A stretch of DNA of 64,000 bases, taken from the NCBI RefSeq assembly GCF_018139145.2, contig NC_059478.1, positions 8,618,001-8,682,000 on the forward strand. Reading direction: 5' to 3'. The notes beneath the pieces are model-generated. The model made no database searches, had not been told where the DNA came from, and worked only from the letters and a program-made list of their open reading frames with translations. The stretch comes from Gymnogyps californianus. Lineage: Eukaryota; Chordata; Aves; Accipitriformes; Cathartidae. This document shows, piece after piece, positions 1-13,300 of the stretch (its first letter is position 1; each line of letters opens with the position of its first letter). The position numbers were made by a program, and so were the translations under genes.

Positions 1-720
1 TCCCCTCCCCCGCCCGGCCGCTCCAGCCTCCATTTTCCAGCGGATCCGGCACCTGGAGGCGGCGGCGGCGGCGGGAGCGCCCCGCACCCGGCCCCGTCCC
101 GGGCATGGCCGCCAACATGTACCGGGTCGGAGGTAAGCGTCCCCGGGGCCCTGGCCCCGGCACGGCCCCGCCGCGCCTCCCTCACCTCACTCCCTCCCGC
201 GTGCGAGCGGCGCCTCGGGGGCCCGGCGGGCCGCGGCGGCGGGGCAGGCCCGGGGCGGGGCGGCGGCCCAGCGGGGCGGCGGGAGGCCGGGGAGGCTGGG
301 AGGGGGGGGCCCGGGGTTCAGACAGCGCCTGGGGCGGGCTGGGGGCCGGGGGGCAGCCCGGGAGGGAGGCTGGCGGGGCGCGGGGCCTGTAGGGCGAGGA
401 GCGGGGCGAGCCGGGGTGGTGTGCTGGGGTTATGTGAGCCGGGGATGTGGGGCGCAGCGGGGAAGGCTTGGGGTGAGGGGTAAGGGGTGGGGGAACGGCC
501 TTACGGGGCCGTGCGGGGCTCGAGGGTGCAGGGAGATGGGGCATGTGAGGTGCGGGGGGCTTGGGCAGAGGGGGGGCAGAGGGCAGATCCGGGGCTCTGG
601 GGCACGGGCAGGGTGAGGTGGGTTAGCGGGGCTGGGGCAACGCAGGAAGGGGAGAGCGGAGGGGCCGTGGGGCAGCGGCGTCGGGACGGGCCCCGGGATG
701 GGGCCTGGGGTGGAGTGGCT
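1..720 (+). promoter_or_regulatory. CpG-rich island covering the MTA1 5' UTR, exon 1 and start of intron 1
   Basis: The sequence is strongly GC-rich with many CpG dinucleotides and GGGGCGGGG-type Sp1-like boxes (for example around 250-275). A short GGC triplet run sits at about 58-73, just before the start codon. CpG density falls away after about 720. This is the usual context of a TATA-less housekeeping promoter. The transcription start is not identifiable, and the true promoter probably extends upstream of position 1. The first 104 bases are interpreted as 5' UTR because the reading frame starts at 105. Confidence 0.8.
105..132 (+). CDS. MTA1: MTA1 coding exon 1 (residues 1-9 plus one base)
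   Basis: The exon encodes MAANMYRVG and ends after the first base of the Asp10 codon, at GGAG|gtaagc. The ATG at 105 has G at -3 and G at +4, a good Kozak context, and matches the conserved MTA N-terminus. A second in-frame ATG lies at 117. Intron 1 is phase 1. Confidence 0.95.
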
Positions 721-1323
721 GCTTGGATGGGGGTCATGCGAGGTTGTAGGGGTGGGGACCAAGGAGGAGTTGCTGAGATAAGGAGCACAAAGATGGGCAG
801 AGGCTGCTGGTAGACCTGGGGACTGGCGTGAGGCACGTCCTGCAGATCTTGGCCTCCCCTTCCACTCTTGCTGTTCTGTTGTATGCTTTCCCATTAGTCT
901 TCTATTCAGGGTTGCGCTCCTGTCTGATTGTCCTTTGTTTTGACTCACGTGAAGAGAAAGGAGAGGCAACAGGGTTTGGGACTGCATTTTATGGAATTTA
1001 AACTGAGGGTGGTCTGGCATGAATTTGTGCTCGGCCATTTTCCTTCATAAAAGCTGTTCTGTGGAGCTTCCTTCTCCCCAGGACTATAGTATGTGCGGGA
1101 AGATGTTTTTGTGGGGTTCCCTCCTTTTCAAAATGCCCTGTTTCTTGTGGAGTTCTGTAAAACTGGAGTAAAGTAAACAAGGGAAAAAATATAGCGAAGG
1201 TGGCCAAGCCATCCTGTCTGGCTGCTCTCCATCAACAACTACTTTCTGTTCTTTCCGCTTTTCTGGCCTACCCTTACTTTGTGCTCTGAAAAATGTCACT
1301 TCTTTTGTCACGTTTGTGCTTTT

Positions 1324-1359
<36 letters not shown>

Positions 1360-4300
1360 GTTGCACTTGGTTTCATAGAGGGATAAAGTGTGCCTCTTGG
1401 CTGTCCCGGCTTTGTTTCTTGGGTTGCTACATGCTGATAGTGTGTGTGTAGCATATGTCGGTTTGGAGATGCTGAGAGTAGAAACACGAAGGGAAAGATG
1501 AGTTGTGGAAATTTACAGCTCGGTTCCTGGTGTGACTTGCAAAGGGAATTGTTTCCTGGAAATTATTGTTTGGCGTTTAATGTTATAGGTGCCAGTCTTG
1601 TATAGAATGTCGTCTCTAGTATTTTGTATGGCAAAATCTGTACTGTGCACCCCATGGGTGGTGGGAACGGACCTCCGGAGATCTCTAGGCCAACCTGCTA
1701 GAAGCTGTCCCGTTAGAGCAGGGTGCTCGGGGCTGTGTCCAGCCCCGTTCTGAGTATCTCTAAGGATGGCAATGCCAGCCTTACGTTGGGCCCTGTCCAG
1801 TGGTTGACCATGCTTATGGCAAATATTTGTTTCTGTGTGCCTGGTTGGATTTTCTCATGTTCCAGCTGGTGTCCCTTGTCCCTCGTCCTATCCCTGCGCA
1901 TCTCTGAGAAGAGCCTGGCCCCTTCTGCTCTACACCTCCCACTCAGTAGTTGTAGACAGCAGTAACATTTCCCCTGAGCCTTCTCCTTCCCGGGCTGACC
2001 TAACCTGCCTCTCTCCACCTTTCTTTGCACGTCCCATGCTCCAGCACTGACCACCTCGGTGGCCTCTGCTGGACTCCTTCCTGTATGTCACTTGTGCTGA
2101 GGAGCCCAAGTTGGACCCAGCTCTCCAAATGGTCTTACGAGTGCTTAGCAGAGGGGCAGGATCCGTCCCCTCGCCCTGCTGGCTGCACCCCTGCTAACAC
2201 AGCAATGCTGGCCGCCCTTGCTGCAAGGGTGTGCTGCTGGCTCCTGGGCAATTTGTTGTTTTACCAGGTGCCTTCCTACAGAGATGCTATGCTGACAGCC
2301 TGTACCACTGCAGGGAGTTATCCCACCCTACTCGCTCAGGCCATAGTCGAACTTCCTGAGGTTTTCGTCAACCCATTTTCCAGCTTGTTGAAGTCTCTCT
2401 GAATAGCAGCCCTGTCCTCCAGCATGTGGTATGCTTTTCCCAAGTCCCCAAACTTTTAGAGGGTGTACTCTAGTCCCTATCCAGGTCATTAAAAAACTTC
2501 TAAGCAGGGTTGGCCCCAGTGTTGATCCTCGAGGGATGCCATTAGTAATGGGCAGCCAGGTGAAGGTTGTAACTGCTGATCACAATCCTTTTGAGCCTGG
2601 CATTCCAGACAGTTTTCCTCCCACCTTTATTGTCCAGTTACCCAGGCCACACTTCAGCACTTTGGTTCGAAGGATGCCGTGGGAGACTTAGCATGGCCTT
2701 TGTCACGAAGTCAAGGTGTCCAACACCCTCTGCTCTCCCCTCAGCCACAGAGCCAGTCTTTTCATCCCAGAAGGGGAGGCAGGTTAGTCAGGCATGATTT
2801 GCCTTTGGTATATCCATTTTGGCTGGTCTCAGTCACCTTCTTGTCCTTCCTGTACTTGGAAAAGGTGTCCAGGATTTGCTCTGTAACCTTTCTGGGCAGA
2901 GGGCAAGGCAGCTGGCTGATAGCCAAGGTTACAGTGCTCCGTTATTGTACATATGGATGAAGTCTTGATTTGACGTATTACCAAGATCAACATATGGATG
3001 GATGCAGCTGTTTCTGTATGAGCGCTCTGTTCAGCCTGAGCCGGAGGAGTTTGTATTATTGAATTGTTTCTGACCTCTGGTGCTGGTATCTCCCACTAAT
3101 GGTTTTGTGCACTGAAGTTGTGTGTGAACTCCAGGGCAGGATTAAATCCTGAATGGAATTTGTGCATAGTCATTTCATGCACTTCCCACTGGAAGACAAA
3201 CATCCAGCGGATAATCTGTTATTATTCTTGTGGCTACTGAGTTGCGTTGCATGAACTCCAGACCTAACAACTGCCAAAAGCAGCTTGCTCGCTATAGATC
3301 AATAATACTCCTAGAAGTATACGTTGACTCAGAAAGGTTGGTTATCACTTTTGGCCTAATCGTGAAACACCACGAATTTTTCTTTTCAGAAACCAGTAGG
3401 TGGATTGCTCTTCTCTGATAAAGACTGATTTTAAACACATAGTTGACAGCTCTTCCAGGGGACATAAAGTGTCTTGCTCTCTTTTAATGTTGACGTGCAG
3501 TAGTTCCTGGATAGAGGAGCTGAGGAGCCTGCACTATGGGGGCCGAAGGTGGCATGCAGATCTTCTCCTCGGTGTTGCGTAGCAGAGTGAGCATGCTGGG
3601 GGGGGGTTAGGAGCTGCCACTTGAATGGTTGTAAGACTGTGTGGGTAAGTTGACTGGTGGCATTGAGTTCCTTCGAGAAAGCAGCTGGTTCCCCTGGTTC
3701 CTGCCAACTGTCTACTGGTACATTTCTGATGGGGAGGGAGTTGGCTTCCAATACAGATGGGACTCTCATAAGCTAGCATGGTTCGCGGGGGATGTGAAAC
3801 TTTTTAAATGCGTAGGGAAGATGCCAGGGTATGAAATTCCAAAATGAAGTATGGGATCTTACTCGTTGTCCAGAAGGAAATCCTGGAATCGCCTGCCTCC
3901 AGTGTAGCAGAAGTGAAGATTTTCTTAACAGCTTCTGTAGAGCCATGAAATAAATGGCAGCATGATGAGAGTGGGCTGCTTTTGCTTGGAAGGAGTCATG
4001 CTGGGCTGGCCTGCCGCTTCATGGAGTGGACTGGCAGTCTGCACGATCACAAACCGTATGGGAATGTTGGATAAACACCAGATCTGAGAAGCTTGGGACC
4101 TCTGAGCTGGAATCTGGGGCCTCTAATGAAAAAATGCATGTGGGAGAGAGATGTTCATTGTTCTAGCTAGTGCCAGGCTCCGCTTTCAGGAGAGTGCTGT
4201 GTCAGCTGCCTGGAAGAGAACAGGTCATCTCGGTATCAAGAGACTTTCCAACAGCTATTCTATTCTGTCTCCACCTTCTCCGGGAGATTTTAACTGTAGT

Positions 4301-7300
4301 ACGACAAGTATTTCTTTAGTGACGGTAATTGATTGAGCCCCACTGCAGGTTTATGCCCCACTGCAGGTTTATGCCCCTATGGCATTCCCTTGATGCAGTG
4401 AAACAATGATTTTTTGCGTTTCCATCTTGCACTGATTTGAGGAACTTAAATTTTTCCACCTTCCCTCCTCCTCACCCTTTGTTTTTTCCTGGATTATTTT
4501 TAATCTGCATCAGCTACCCAATCTGGTTCACTGTGGGACTGTGTGAACAGCTGAATGGGCTCAGTGGGAGGGCTGGGAACAAGGGGATGGGGAAAGAAAG
4601 GAGAGGAAGAACTACTGAAGCCAACACTTTCGCTGAGACAAACGTCAGTTTATGCTTTTAGATGAAAAGCTTTTTATATGTTCTTGACTTTTAAGAGTTA
4701 CCCTCTTGTTTGGGAGCGTACTAGGCTACAAAATTATCACTGCTTTTGAGTCTGTGGTACATTTAAGGTGTGTTTAAATGGTATTGGAAGATATGATTGC
4801 AGGTCAGTCAAGCACATATGTGCTAGCCGTATCTAGCATGATTAAAGTAAGTGAAATTATGACCCCACAGTGCCTGGTATGGGCACCTAAGATTCCCAGC
4901 AGCTTTATTCCAGTCTGCTGGAGACTGAAGCTCCACAACTGACTTGGTGGTGTTATTCTCGCTCGCTAGATTAGACCTGGTATTGGTGTGCCTGTCTGTG
5001 CTGCAGTCATAGTTCTCGTTTCAGCGTAGCTGTCCCCAAAGTTTTTGAGAATGGCAGCATGACATCATCTCTCTGTTATTATAGGGTGTTATGGGGTGTT
5101 ATTATAGGGTGTTATTAATGCGTGGCTGGGGACCGTGGTTTGACCTGCCCCCCATCCCGTTACATACTCCCATTTGGCATCCAGACTCTCCTGGAGGCGT
5201 ACGACTCTTGACATCCATACTGCTGCCGGAGAGCTGAGAGAGGATGGGTGCATTGGTGCTCTGGACATCACAGTGATGTCAATAATAATTTTCCGTGCTT
5301 TTCCTGGTAAAGAACTGAGGTACAGAGGTGTTAAGGAAGCTTGCATAGAAGCATGTTGTTGAGTCCAGATCTGGAGCATGTAATTCGGATGATTTAACTG
5401 CAGGGGCATGTGTAAACCCTCTCCTGTCCCCTTGCTTTGTTATCAGTGTGTACGTATTTTGGGTTGCAGGAGGGGTTACTGTGGGATATTTTTGTTTTGG
5501 TTGTGTTTGTTGCTTTTTTTGGTGGTTTTGGTTTTTTTTTTTCTTTATTAACTTTCAGCTGAAGTGGAGTATTTGAAGGTAACCTGAGCTGAGAGTGGGT
5601 TTAGTGGAGAGAGGTATTAAATAACCAGTAAAGATAATAAAAATGAGTTTATTCTTGCAACTTACTAATAGGTTTCTGCGGTCATTGGCCCTAATAAATA
5701 TAGGACGGCTTCTAGCTTATCACCTTTCAGCAACAGCCAGGCAGTGGGTTTCTTCATCCTTTCATTGTTTCTAGTTACACAAGTTTATCTTCTTGTGTTT
5801 TACAGTCTTCCTTTCCTTCCCCTTCTCCCCCATATCGGACTGCTTCAGCGTTCATTAGCCTTTAATTGGGAAACGTTGCATGGTGGGGAGTGTGTTGTCA
5901 GCCTGCTTAGGTGTTGTTTGGGGGCTAGGCCTGTAACAGTTGTGTCAATACACGCTCTGTGGATTTGTAATAGCTGTAAAGCTGTTTGCAGCTGCCAAAA
6001 TGGAGCGAAAGCGCTAAGCTTGCTGCTGCCAAAGGGGGGAAATCTGGCTTCCCCCCGCCTTGTCCCCAGCAGAGTGGTGCTCACCTACTGCCTCTTTTCG
6101 TTTTCCTTGGCCGCCTCTTTGGCCAGGTTGGTGTCGCTGGCCCGTTAGAAAGTCAGCACAGTGACGGAGACGGTTTTGTGCTGGGTTAGTGAGTTTAAGC
6201 GGTTCCCGGGCTGGTGCGTGGGAGGCTGTGCCGGGGCGGCCTGCCGGGAGGGCTGGGGCCGGGGGACACACACCGCCTGCCTGCGGCGGGGGCTGGCAGC
6301 GGTTTGGTGGGCAGCCGAGCAGCACCTTGGCACTGCCCACACGCTGTTTTACTCCTTGCAGGCCCTCGGAACCCATCGGTCTTGTTTGTGTGTTTTGCCT
6401 TTCAGGGATGGTGAATAAAAGACCTCAATAAGAAACTGTGGAAAAGGGACTTTTAAACTCTTTAAGCATCCCCTTTTGTTTAACTAGTGAGCTTTTGGGT
6501 GAGTGTAAGATTTTCCTTTCACTTGCATCTAGTTGTTTTTCAAGCAACTTTTGATGTTTAAACATCCTAACTTTAAATAAATAAAGAATACTTAGTCTCT
6601 CCCCAGTAGGACGAGAAGAGGATAAGATGGTTGCTGTTACTGTTTTTACTTTGATTTATGAACTACTCGTAAGCAGTTTGGGGTTGCTTGAAAGCATGGG
6701 TATGAACTGTTCGAGGTCGCCTCCTCTTAGTTCTGCACATCTTCTGGCAACAAGTAATCTGTTAAGTCAGTGTTACTTCTGCACCAAGTAAGGAGTTTTT
6801 ACACTGTATCTTATTGCTTTGCAAGATCATGGGTTTTTTTTCAATCCCCAAACAGGTAACTGACCAAGCCGTTCAGCTGATTTGTCTGAGTTTCCCCGTG
6901 AGGTTTAGATAACTGGAACTGTCGGGAAAGGTGCTCTTGTAAGATATTACAGTTCTAGGTCTTTAGTATCTCGGAGCTCACTGCCGTAGATCTAATGTAC
7001 AAAGAGGCCCTGCTTCAAAGTTTTTTTTTAAAGTCTTGTATGATTCCTCCTCTTCTCTTTACTTGTAAAACCAAATTTGGTCTGTTGGACTGTCTGTTGT
7101 TAACAAAAACTAATGAGTTTCTGCTGTAATTATTTAATGCGTAGGAAAGCATTTCAGTACGGAAAGACATCAGGAGTTTTTCACATTAAAAAAGACACAA
7201 TCTTCTTTTAAAAGGAACTTTGTTATGCCACAGTTCAAAGGGGGTTGAACCCTGGTGCTTAGACGAATAATTTAATTTATTCTCCATTGCAGATGGCAAG

Positions 7301-10300
7301 TTTCTCATGTCCAGTAGGGTATGGGATACAGCTGTTTCTGGAGGTTAATACATTGCGAGGTCCTCAGAGTTGGTGCTGGATATTAACACATAACAAAATT
7401 TAAGCCTTAAATATATCTGGCAACCTTTTAACGTTCATATATTTAACAAATTTTCTTCAAATATACAGTAAAGCCCGAGATGAATTAAAGGAAGAAAGTG
7501 TTCTTTTTGGAAGCTTCAGGAAACACCTTGTCTTTTCCCCCGTGCTGCTCTTGCACTTCTTGCGCACCAGTCTTTTTTGGAAGATTCTTAGTGGATTAAA
7601 CACTATTTGATGCCTCAAGACTCATGGAAACCATTCTTATCTCAGCAAAGAGCTCAGCCCGTAAAGACAATAGCCTGCATACTTCTGATTTACTTGCTTG
7701 CTTTGCAAAAAACCCTTGAAATTTCAGCCTGACCTTGGTGAAAAATGTTTGTGTTTACTTATAAGCTCTGATGGTTGGATGAGACCTAGGCCTGGCTGAA
7801 CAGAGGAGTCCCCTCAAGCAAAGCTCCTGATCTGTATCTTGGGTGATCACTTTACTGTCAGTGTGGGGACTTGTCCTTTATGTACATCTCCACTGCCCGT
7901 GGGGTGTGAGCGTGAGTAGTGTGTCTTGTGAGAAACGTGAAGACTTCCTCAATTTGTTATCCCCTTAAGCTGTAAAGGAAGGCTTAAGTCTTGAAGAATG
8001 AGGTTTTCTTCATGGTCTCGTGCAGAATTAAACATCTGGTTTTGGTATATCACTCCTAACTAAACCTCAGTTTGTGCTTGTTGAAGTAAGTGAGGAGGCA
8101 GATAAATCACCTTCAGAGGAAGGACCTGTGAAGTACTGGTGAAGCTTTCAGGCTGTGTAGCTGAGCCCAGAAGGAACCATGCACACATTCTCCTTTTCCA
8201 GCTCTTTGGCTGGATCATCTTTAGGAAGGAGGAGTGTTCCTGAGATAATTTTTACTTGACATTGATCAACGAAGTAAAGCGAAGAAGTTAGCTGGCAGCT
8301 TTAAAGTGAGTTTGCAAGCGAAAGAAAAAATTTAGGCTTCTCCAGTCTTTTACACGTGTGTTACTTGCAAGCTGTTTAGTCTTCGTGGCGCCTGAGATTT
8401 CACAGCTCTGGTTCTGTGCATTGCCAGATCACCAGTCGTGAACTGTGTCAGATGTGGCCCATGGTAGTGTTTCTGTTAAAGTGCATGTGACGTGCTCTGG
8501 TTAATTCAGGGACTTTATGCTTTTATGCAAGATGTAGGAGGACAGACAATACTTGATCCAGCATAAAGTTAGTGTGGTGTGAGCAGATGATTCCTGATTT
8601 AGTACAGAGCTTGTCCTTACAGAGTTAAGTTGTCAACATCCGAGCAAATTTGAACCAGCCAAGTGAGACAGTTTCTGTGGATATTTCTTTTGGTAGCGGT
8701 GTCAATTTAAGCAGTGCCTGCTCGCAGACACTTGTTACTGTACTCGCGTTGCTTCCTTAGCTGGGCTTACACAGCTCGGTGTGGCTGTGCAGCGAAGCAG
8801 ATCAGGGAATTGGTTTGGATGGGAGACAGTTTTTTGACCCGGGTGAGTTCCTAATCAGGTTTACCACGTGTGTGCCTGCCTCCTCCCATCCAAGGAGAAG
8901 CTGTCACAACTTGAGGGGGTGGTATGAGAGGGCGGGGGATGAATCAGCTTCACTGGCACTCTTGTTTGAAGAAACATCTGCAAAACTGTGGCAGGAGTTT
9001 ATACTTCATCCATGTTTTACAATGTGAAGCCATGATGTTTTTGATCTAGCACTGAAACCCCTACTCCTGGACTTAATATACTGTCATACCGTGGCCTAAG
9101 CAGTTAATTCATGTTGACTGAAGTCAAACATTGCTCTTAAACAGACAAACAAACCCAAACAAAAAACCACAACTTTTTTGTTGTTGTTGTTTTGTTTGTT
9201 TCTTGAGAGTGATACCAAACTTGGTGTCTGAGTGCTTCAGAGGTTCTTGTTTTGCAACTCTTGAGATACTTGCAGGGAACATGAAGCTGATTTCTTGTCA
9301 TCTTGGTTTTTTTTTTTAAGCCTGGACTATTTCCATGAGCTGGTTCATGGTATTGCCCCACAAAGAGTTGTACTGGTGCAGCTGAAATTACATAGGCTCA
9401 CAACTTTGCTACTGCAGAAAATGTTTGTATGGCTACATCCTTGGGAACTGAAGCGTAAGAAGAGGTAATACAGAACAGGCTTTGTGTCCAGAGGACTTCG
9501 AATCATCCTTAGATATCTCATGTAAAGCAGAGAATAAAAAAGTGGTTCTCCAGGAATATTTAGTGTATGCTTGTCCTGCAGGATGCTGGAGGGAGTTGAC
9601 TTAGTGAACCTAAAGGGTCAGTGCCACATGCAAATGTGCCTCAGTTATAGCTGGGATATTGGGAGTGGATTAATTGAAATAGCTTTCCTTGTACTGCCAT
9701 ATAATTGATTTCTAGCAGCAGAATTGCTTCTTTATCCTCAGGGTAGTACTTCGGAAGCCTCATTTTATTTCCAGGATTCTCACAAATTCTCTTTTGAAGT
9801 CTTGTTTGTACACAGTCTCCTTACCTTACATTTAAGCTGGCATCCCTGGTAGCAGTTACTTCAGCATGGCATAGTTCTTATCTAAGAAGAGTGACCCATG
9901 AAGTACAGCTCACACCCATAACCTCTTTTTCACAAGTACCAGCAGATTGCTGTCCTTTGGTTTTTTCCACAGGTGGTCTGCAACTGAAAACAGCCAACAG
10001 TGCTGTGAGGAACAGAAATAAGGACGTTGACTTTATCTAAGATTCGTGTTCGTTCTTCCGTGAGGTGGTTCTTCCCCTTCTGCTCCCACTCCTTTGTAAT
10101 TTTGCACTTTTACTGGGAAAGGTATTGTGTGTATAAATTCTGTGCCTCGTCCAGAGCTGAGATCTTGAGTCTCTAGATTGTTGCTGTTAGGCAGAATACC
10201 TGCCGCCTTCCCCAGCAGAGAGGGTAAACGTTTGGGAACACGTTTGGTCATAATGAATCAGATCAGAAGTTAATCGAGCCTGGGACCTGCATTGAACAGC

Positions 10301-13300
10301 ACTGACAATAGAGGTGTTGGGACGTGTGTAAGAAAGCAAGCACTTTTGATAATTCCCCCAAATACTGTGGAATCTCCAGTGATTTGCTTTAAAACCTAGT
10401 CTATTAATTGTTTCTGAAATGGGAACCATTTCATATCTCTAATTGTCTGTCTTACCTTTCTCGCTTTCTCTTCTAGTTTTAGTATCTATGTTTTTAAGGT
10501 AGGGAACAGTGATCAGAACTTAATTATCTTTGAGACTTCTGTCCCTCTGTGAAATGTTTTAAATCAAACAAAGGGTTCAGGAGTTAATAGGGAAGAACTA
10601 ATGCATGGATAATGGAGTTGCATAAGCCTTGTTTCACTAAGAATCAGGCAAAAAAATGATAGGAGGTAGCTGGGCAGGAATTTTTCTTCACCTCTTTGAC
10701 ATGAGAGAAAACAAAGAACAGAAGACCTTTGGGAAGTTCCAAATCCCTTACTGTTTCAGAGTTTAAACTGGATCAAGCAACCGTCAGTTTGTCCAAGCAA
10801 GTTGCATATCTTTACCTTAGATGGTTTTTTTCCTCCAAAAAGGTAGAGAATATTTCTTAGCTTGAGTAGAGTTCTGTGTGGTAGATATTTGAATTTTTGT
10901 TTGTAACAATTACAGGTCCTTCAGAGGTTTGGTTTTGGGTTTATTTCGGGTTTTTTTGTAGTATCTTTTACTACATGAGAAGAGCTTGCACTGATGAAAG
11001 TTTGTATCAGCTTTTTTATAGGTCTGTGCATAATCCGTGGTCCTGTTACCATGGACCTTGCCATGAATTGCTTCTACTTCAGGGTTATGGTTTGGGGAAT
11101 ATTGAACCTGGATTTTTGGAGGCAAGTCAGAAAAACTGATATGTAGGTTTCATCTCAAAACAGCCAAGTTATTTTGGCTGTCCCTTTCTAGATACAAGTT
11201 CTGCACATTTGGAAGAAAATGCAATGTGAACATTTTGTGTACCATATGAATGTGTAGTTAATCCTTGTTTCTTGAGCGTTTTACAGTTTGGGAACTTTTA
11301 AGGTGAGGAGATAAAAGCCTATTCCTGCTTCTTTATGTTCATGGCTTTGATCACATTCTCCAGGGCAACCTACCTTTAGAAATAAGAGTTTAGCCATTAG
11401 AAAAAGAGATGTATTAACAAACTCAAGAAAATCAACTACCTGTTTCTTACAAGCATGCTGACTCTGAGTTAAATTATGATATTAAAGTATGATAAAATAA
11501 GGGATTGATATTTGCAGTGATTATCAGCTTCTACCCATTTTCGTACAGCTGAGTGTTTCATGGGGACTTGGCAAAAAGTACATGGGTTTCTCATTTGTAT
11601 ATTTCTGAATTTGCCACTTTTTTTTCCTTCTCACTGCTGGGGGCCAGAATGGCATCTTGTTCTACATTTTATTATTGAAAATAAGAGTAGAAGCTGGGAT
11701 GAAACTGAGAACATGGACTTCTGCCATGCATTTTGAATATGTGAGGCTGAACTTCCTTTAGTACAAAGCAATCTTGAGTGGCGCTTCTGCATGCGTATGT
11801 GTGTAGATGCATACTTGGAATTTGATTGTCGTTATAGAGGATTTAGTTTATTACATGAAACTAAGTTGTCCTTTCCTTGCACGTATCCGGACTCTGCACT
11901 TTACAGCTCCAGGGCTCTTTCAAGTCATGTTGTTTTTCTTGGAGAAGGGGTGGAAAGGGGAAGTTGAACTGAACATACTGCATATCCTTGTACACGTACA
12001 TCTATAAATTCTTTTTTTTTAGAGGTTTTACAGTATATTGTATGAGCTGATAGAATCTGGAGAGGCTGTCTGCTTGCTCACCACTAAAGTGCTTGGCACA
12101 CGGGTGTTATGATGATGTATTTGTTTTTTAATATCTAGGATGTTGTCTTCCCAGTACATCCCTATAGGCTCAGGATTGTACAGGCACCTTTGTTACGCTG
12201 TCTGCATGCCCTCCAGGAGGGTAAAAGCAACTTTCAATTGTAAGGGCTGGTCTCATAGGAGAAACAAACATTTTACATAATTACAAAACAGCATTGTAAA
12301 TTAAGATTTTCTATATGTCTAATTTCAGCATGTAATTAACTAGACATAACTGCTATTTTGGAGGGAGTTGGAGAGTTGGCCCTGTGTAGGCCAACTCTCA
12401 ACATCTACTGAACCTGGAAAGCTATGGGAGCTAGCAGAGGCGTTATGCTGTAGAAGCTCCCAAGTGAAGACTATTAACTGCCAGGCTGAAGTAGGAAATT
12501 ATAAAGGGAAGGGTAGGGCTGCAACAGTTCCTTCAAGGGTGTTTTCTGGCTCCAGTCTGGGAAGCTGCAAGTACATCAGGAGAATTTGGCTGTAGATCAC
12601 TTTGCTTGTGCGTGGACCCATCCCACCCTCGTTGAACAGAGACGTCTGTAGACCTGATGGTGACCTAAAACATTTGACCGACTGCCAGAGCCTGCTGGGT
12701 CCTGTGACCAGTAGCTCTTTAGGATGGCAGCCTTCCTTGCTGAAGGAAGCCTTGTCTGTTTTTACCTGACTTGGAACTGTTTTCACTGTGCGGTTAGAGA
12801 CGGGGTAGTCGCTGTTCTGGATGGATGTGCACGCACTGAGTTGGGCTGTCATTGCAAATTTATATGTAGGAAGTTTACTGCAGGCTTTGGGCTTAAGGAA
12901 GTGGTGCAGTGGTGTGTTAATCTTGATCCGTTGGTGAAAACCAGGCTTTCTGCTTTAGCAGTGAGAACCTGTTGCTTAAGTCATTTTTCCCTGTTTTGTT
13001 GTGGCTAAGCCTTTTTATGGAGACCAGGCAGCTAATCTCAGGAGCATGTTGTGTGAGCAGTGGATTCTTCTCATGAGCATGGTCCCTTTTGAGACGTGTA
13101 TCCCAGTTAAAGATTTCAGTCAAGGGTTATTTGTTTTGATCTCTATCCTCATGAGCCTTTTGACTTGGTCACTTTGCTCAGAAGAGCAAAGCTAGCTTGA
13201 TTTAACTGGTGTACCTCAACCTATCCTTGCTAAATTTAGTGATGGTTTGCTGTTAACTGTATGGAGTGGGAGATTTCTGCAGGAGATGGTGCTTGCTTTT

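Noticed and set aside
105..392. Forward open frame continuing past exon 1
   Set aside because: Only the first 28 bases are coding; the rest is CpG-island intron beyond a strong gtaagc donor that joins correctly to exon 2.
430..1038. Very long antisense open frame (202 codons) over the CpG island
   Set aside because: GC-rich sequence is poor in stops. The translation is Pro/Ser/His-rich low complexity and overlaps several other equally open frames.
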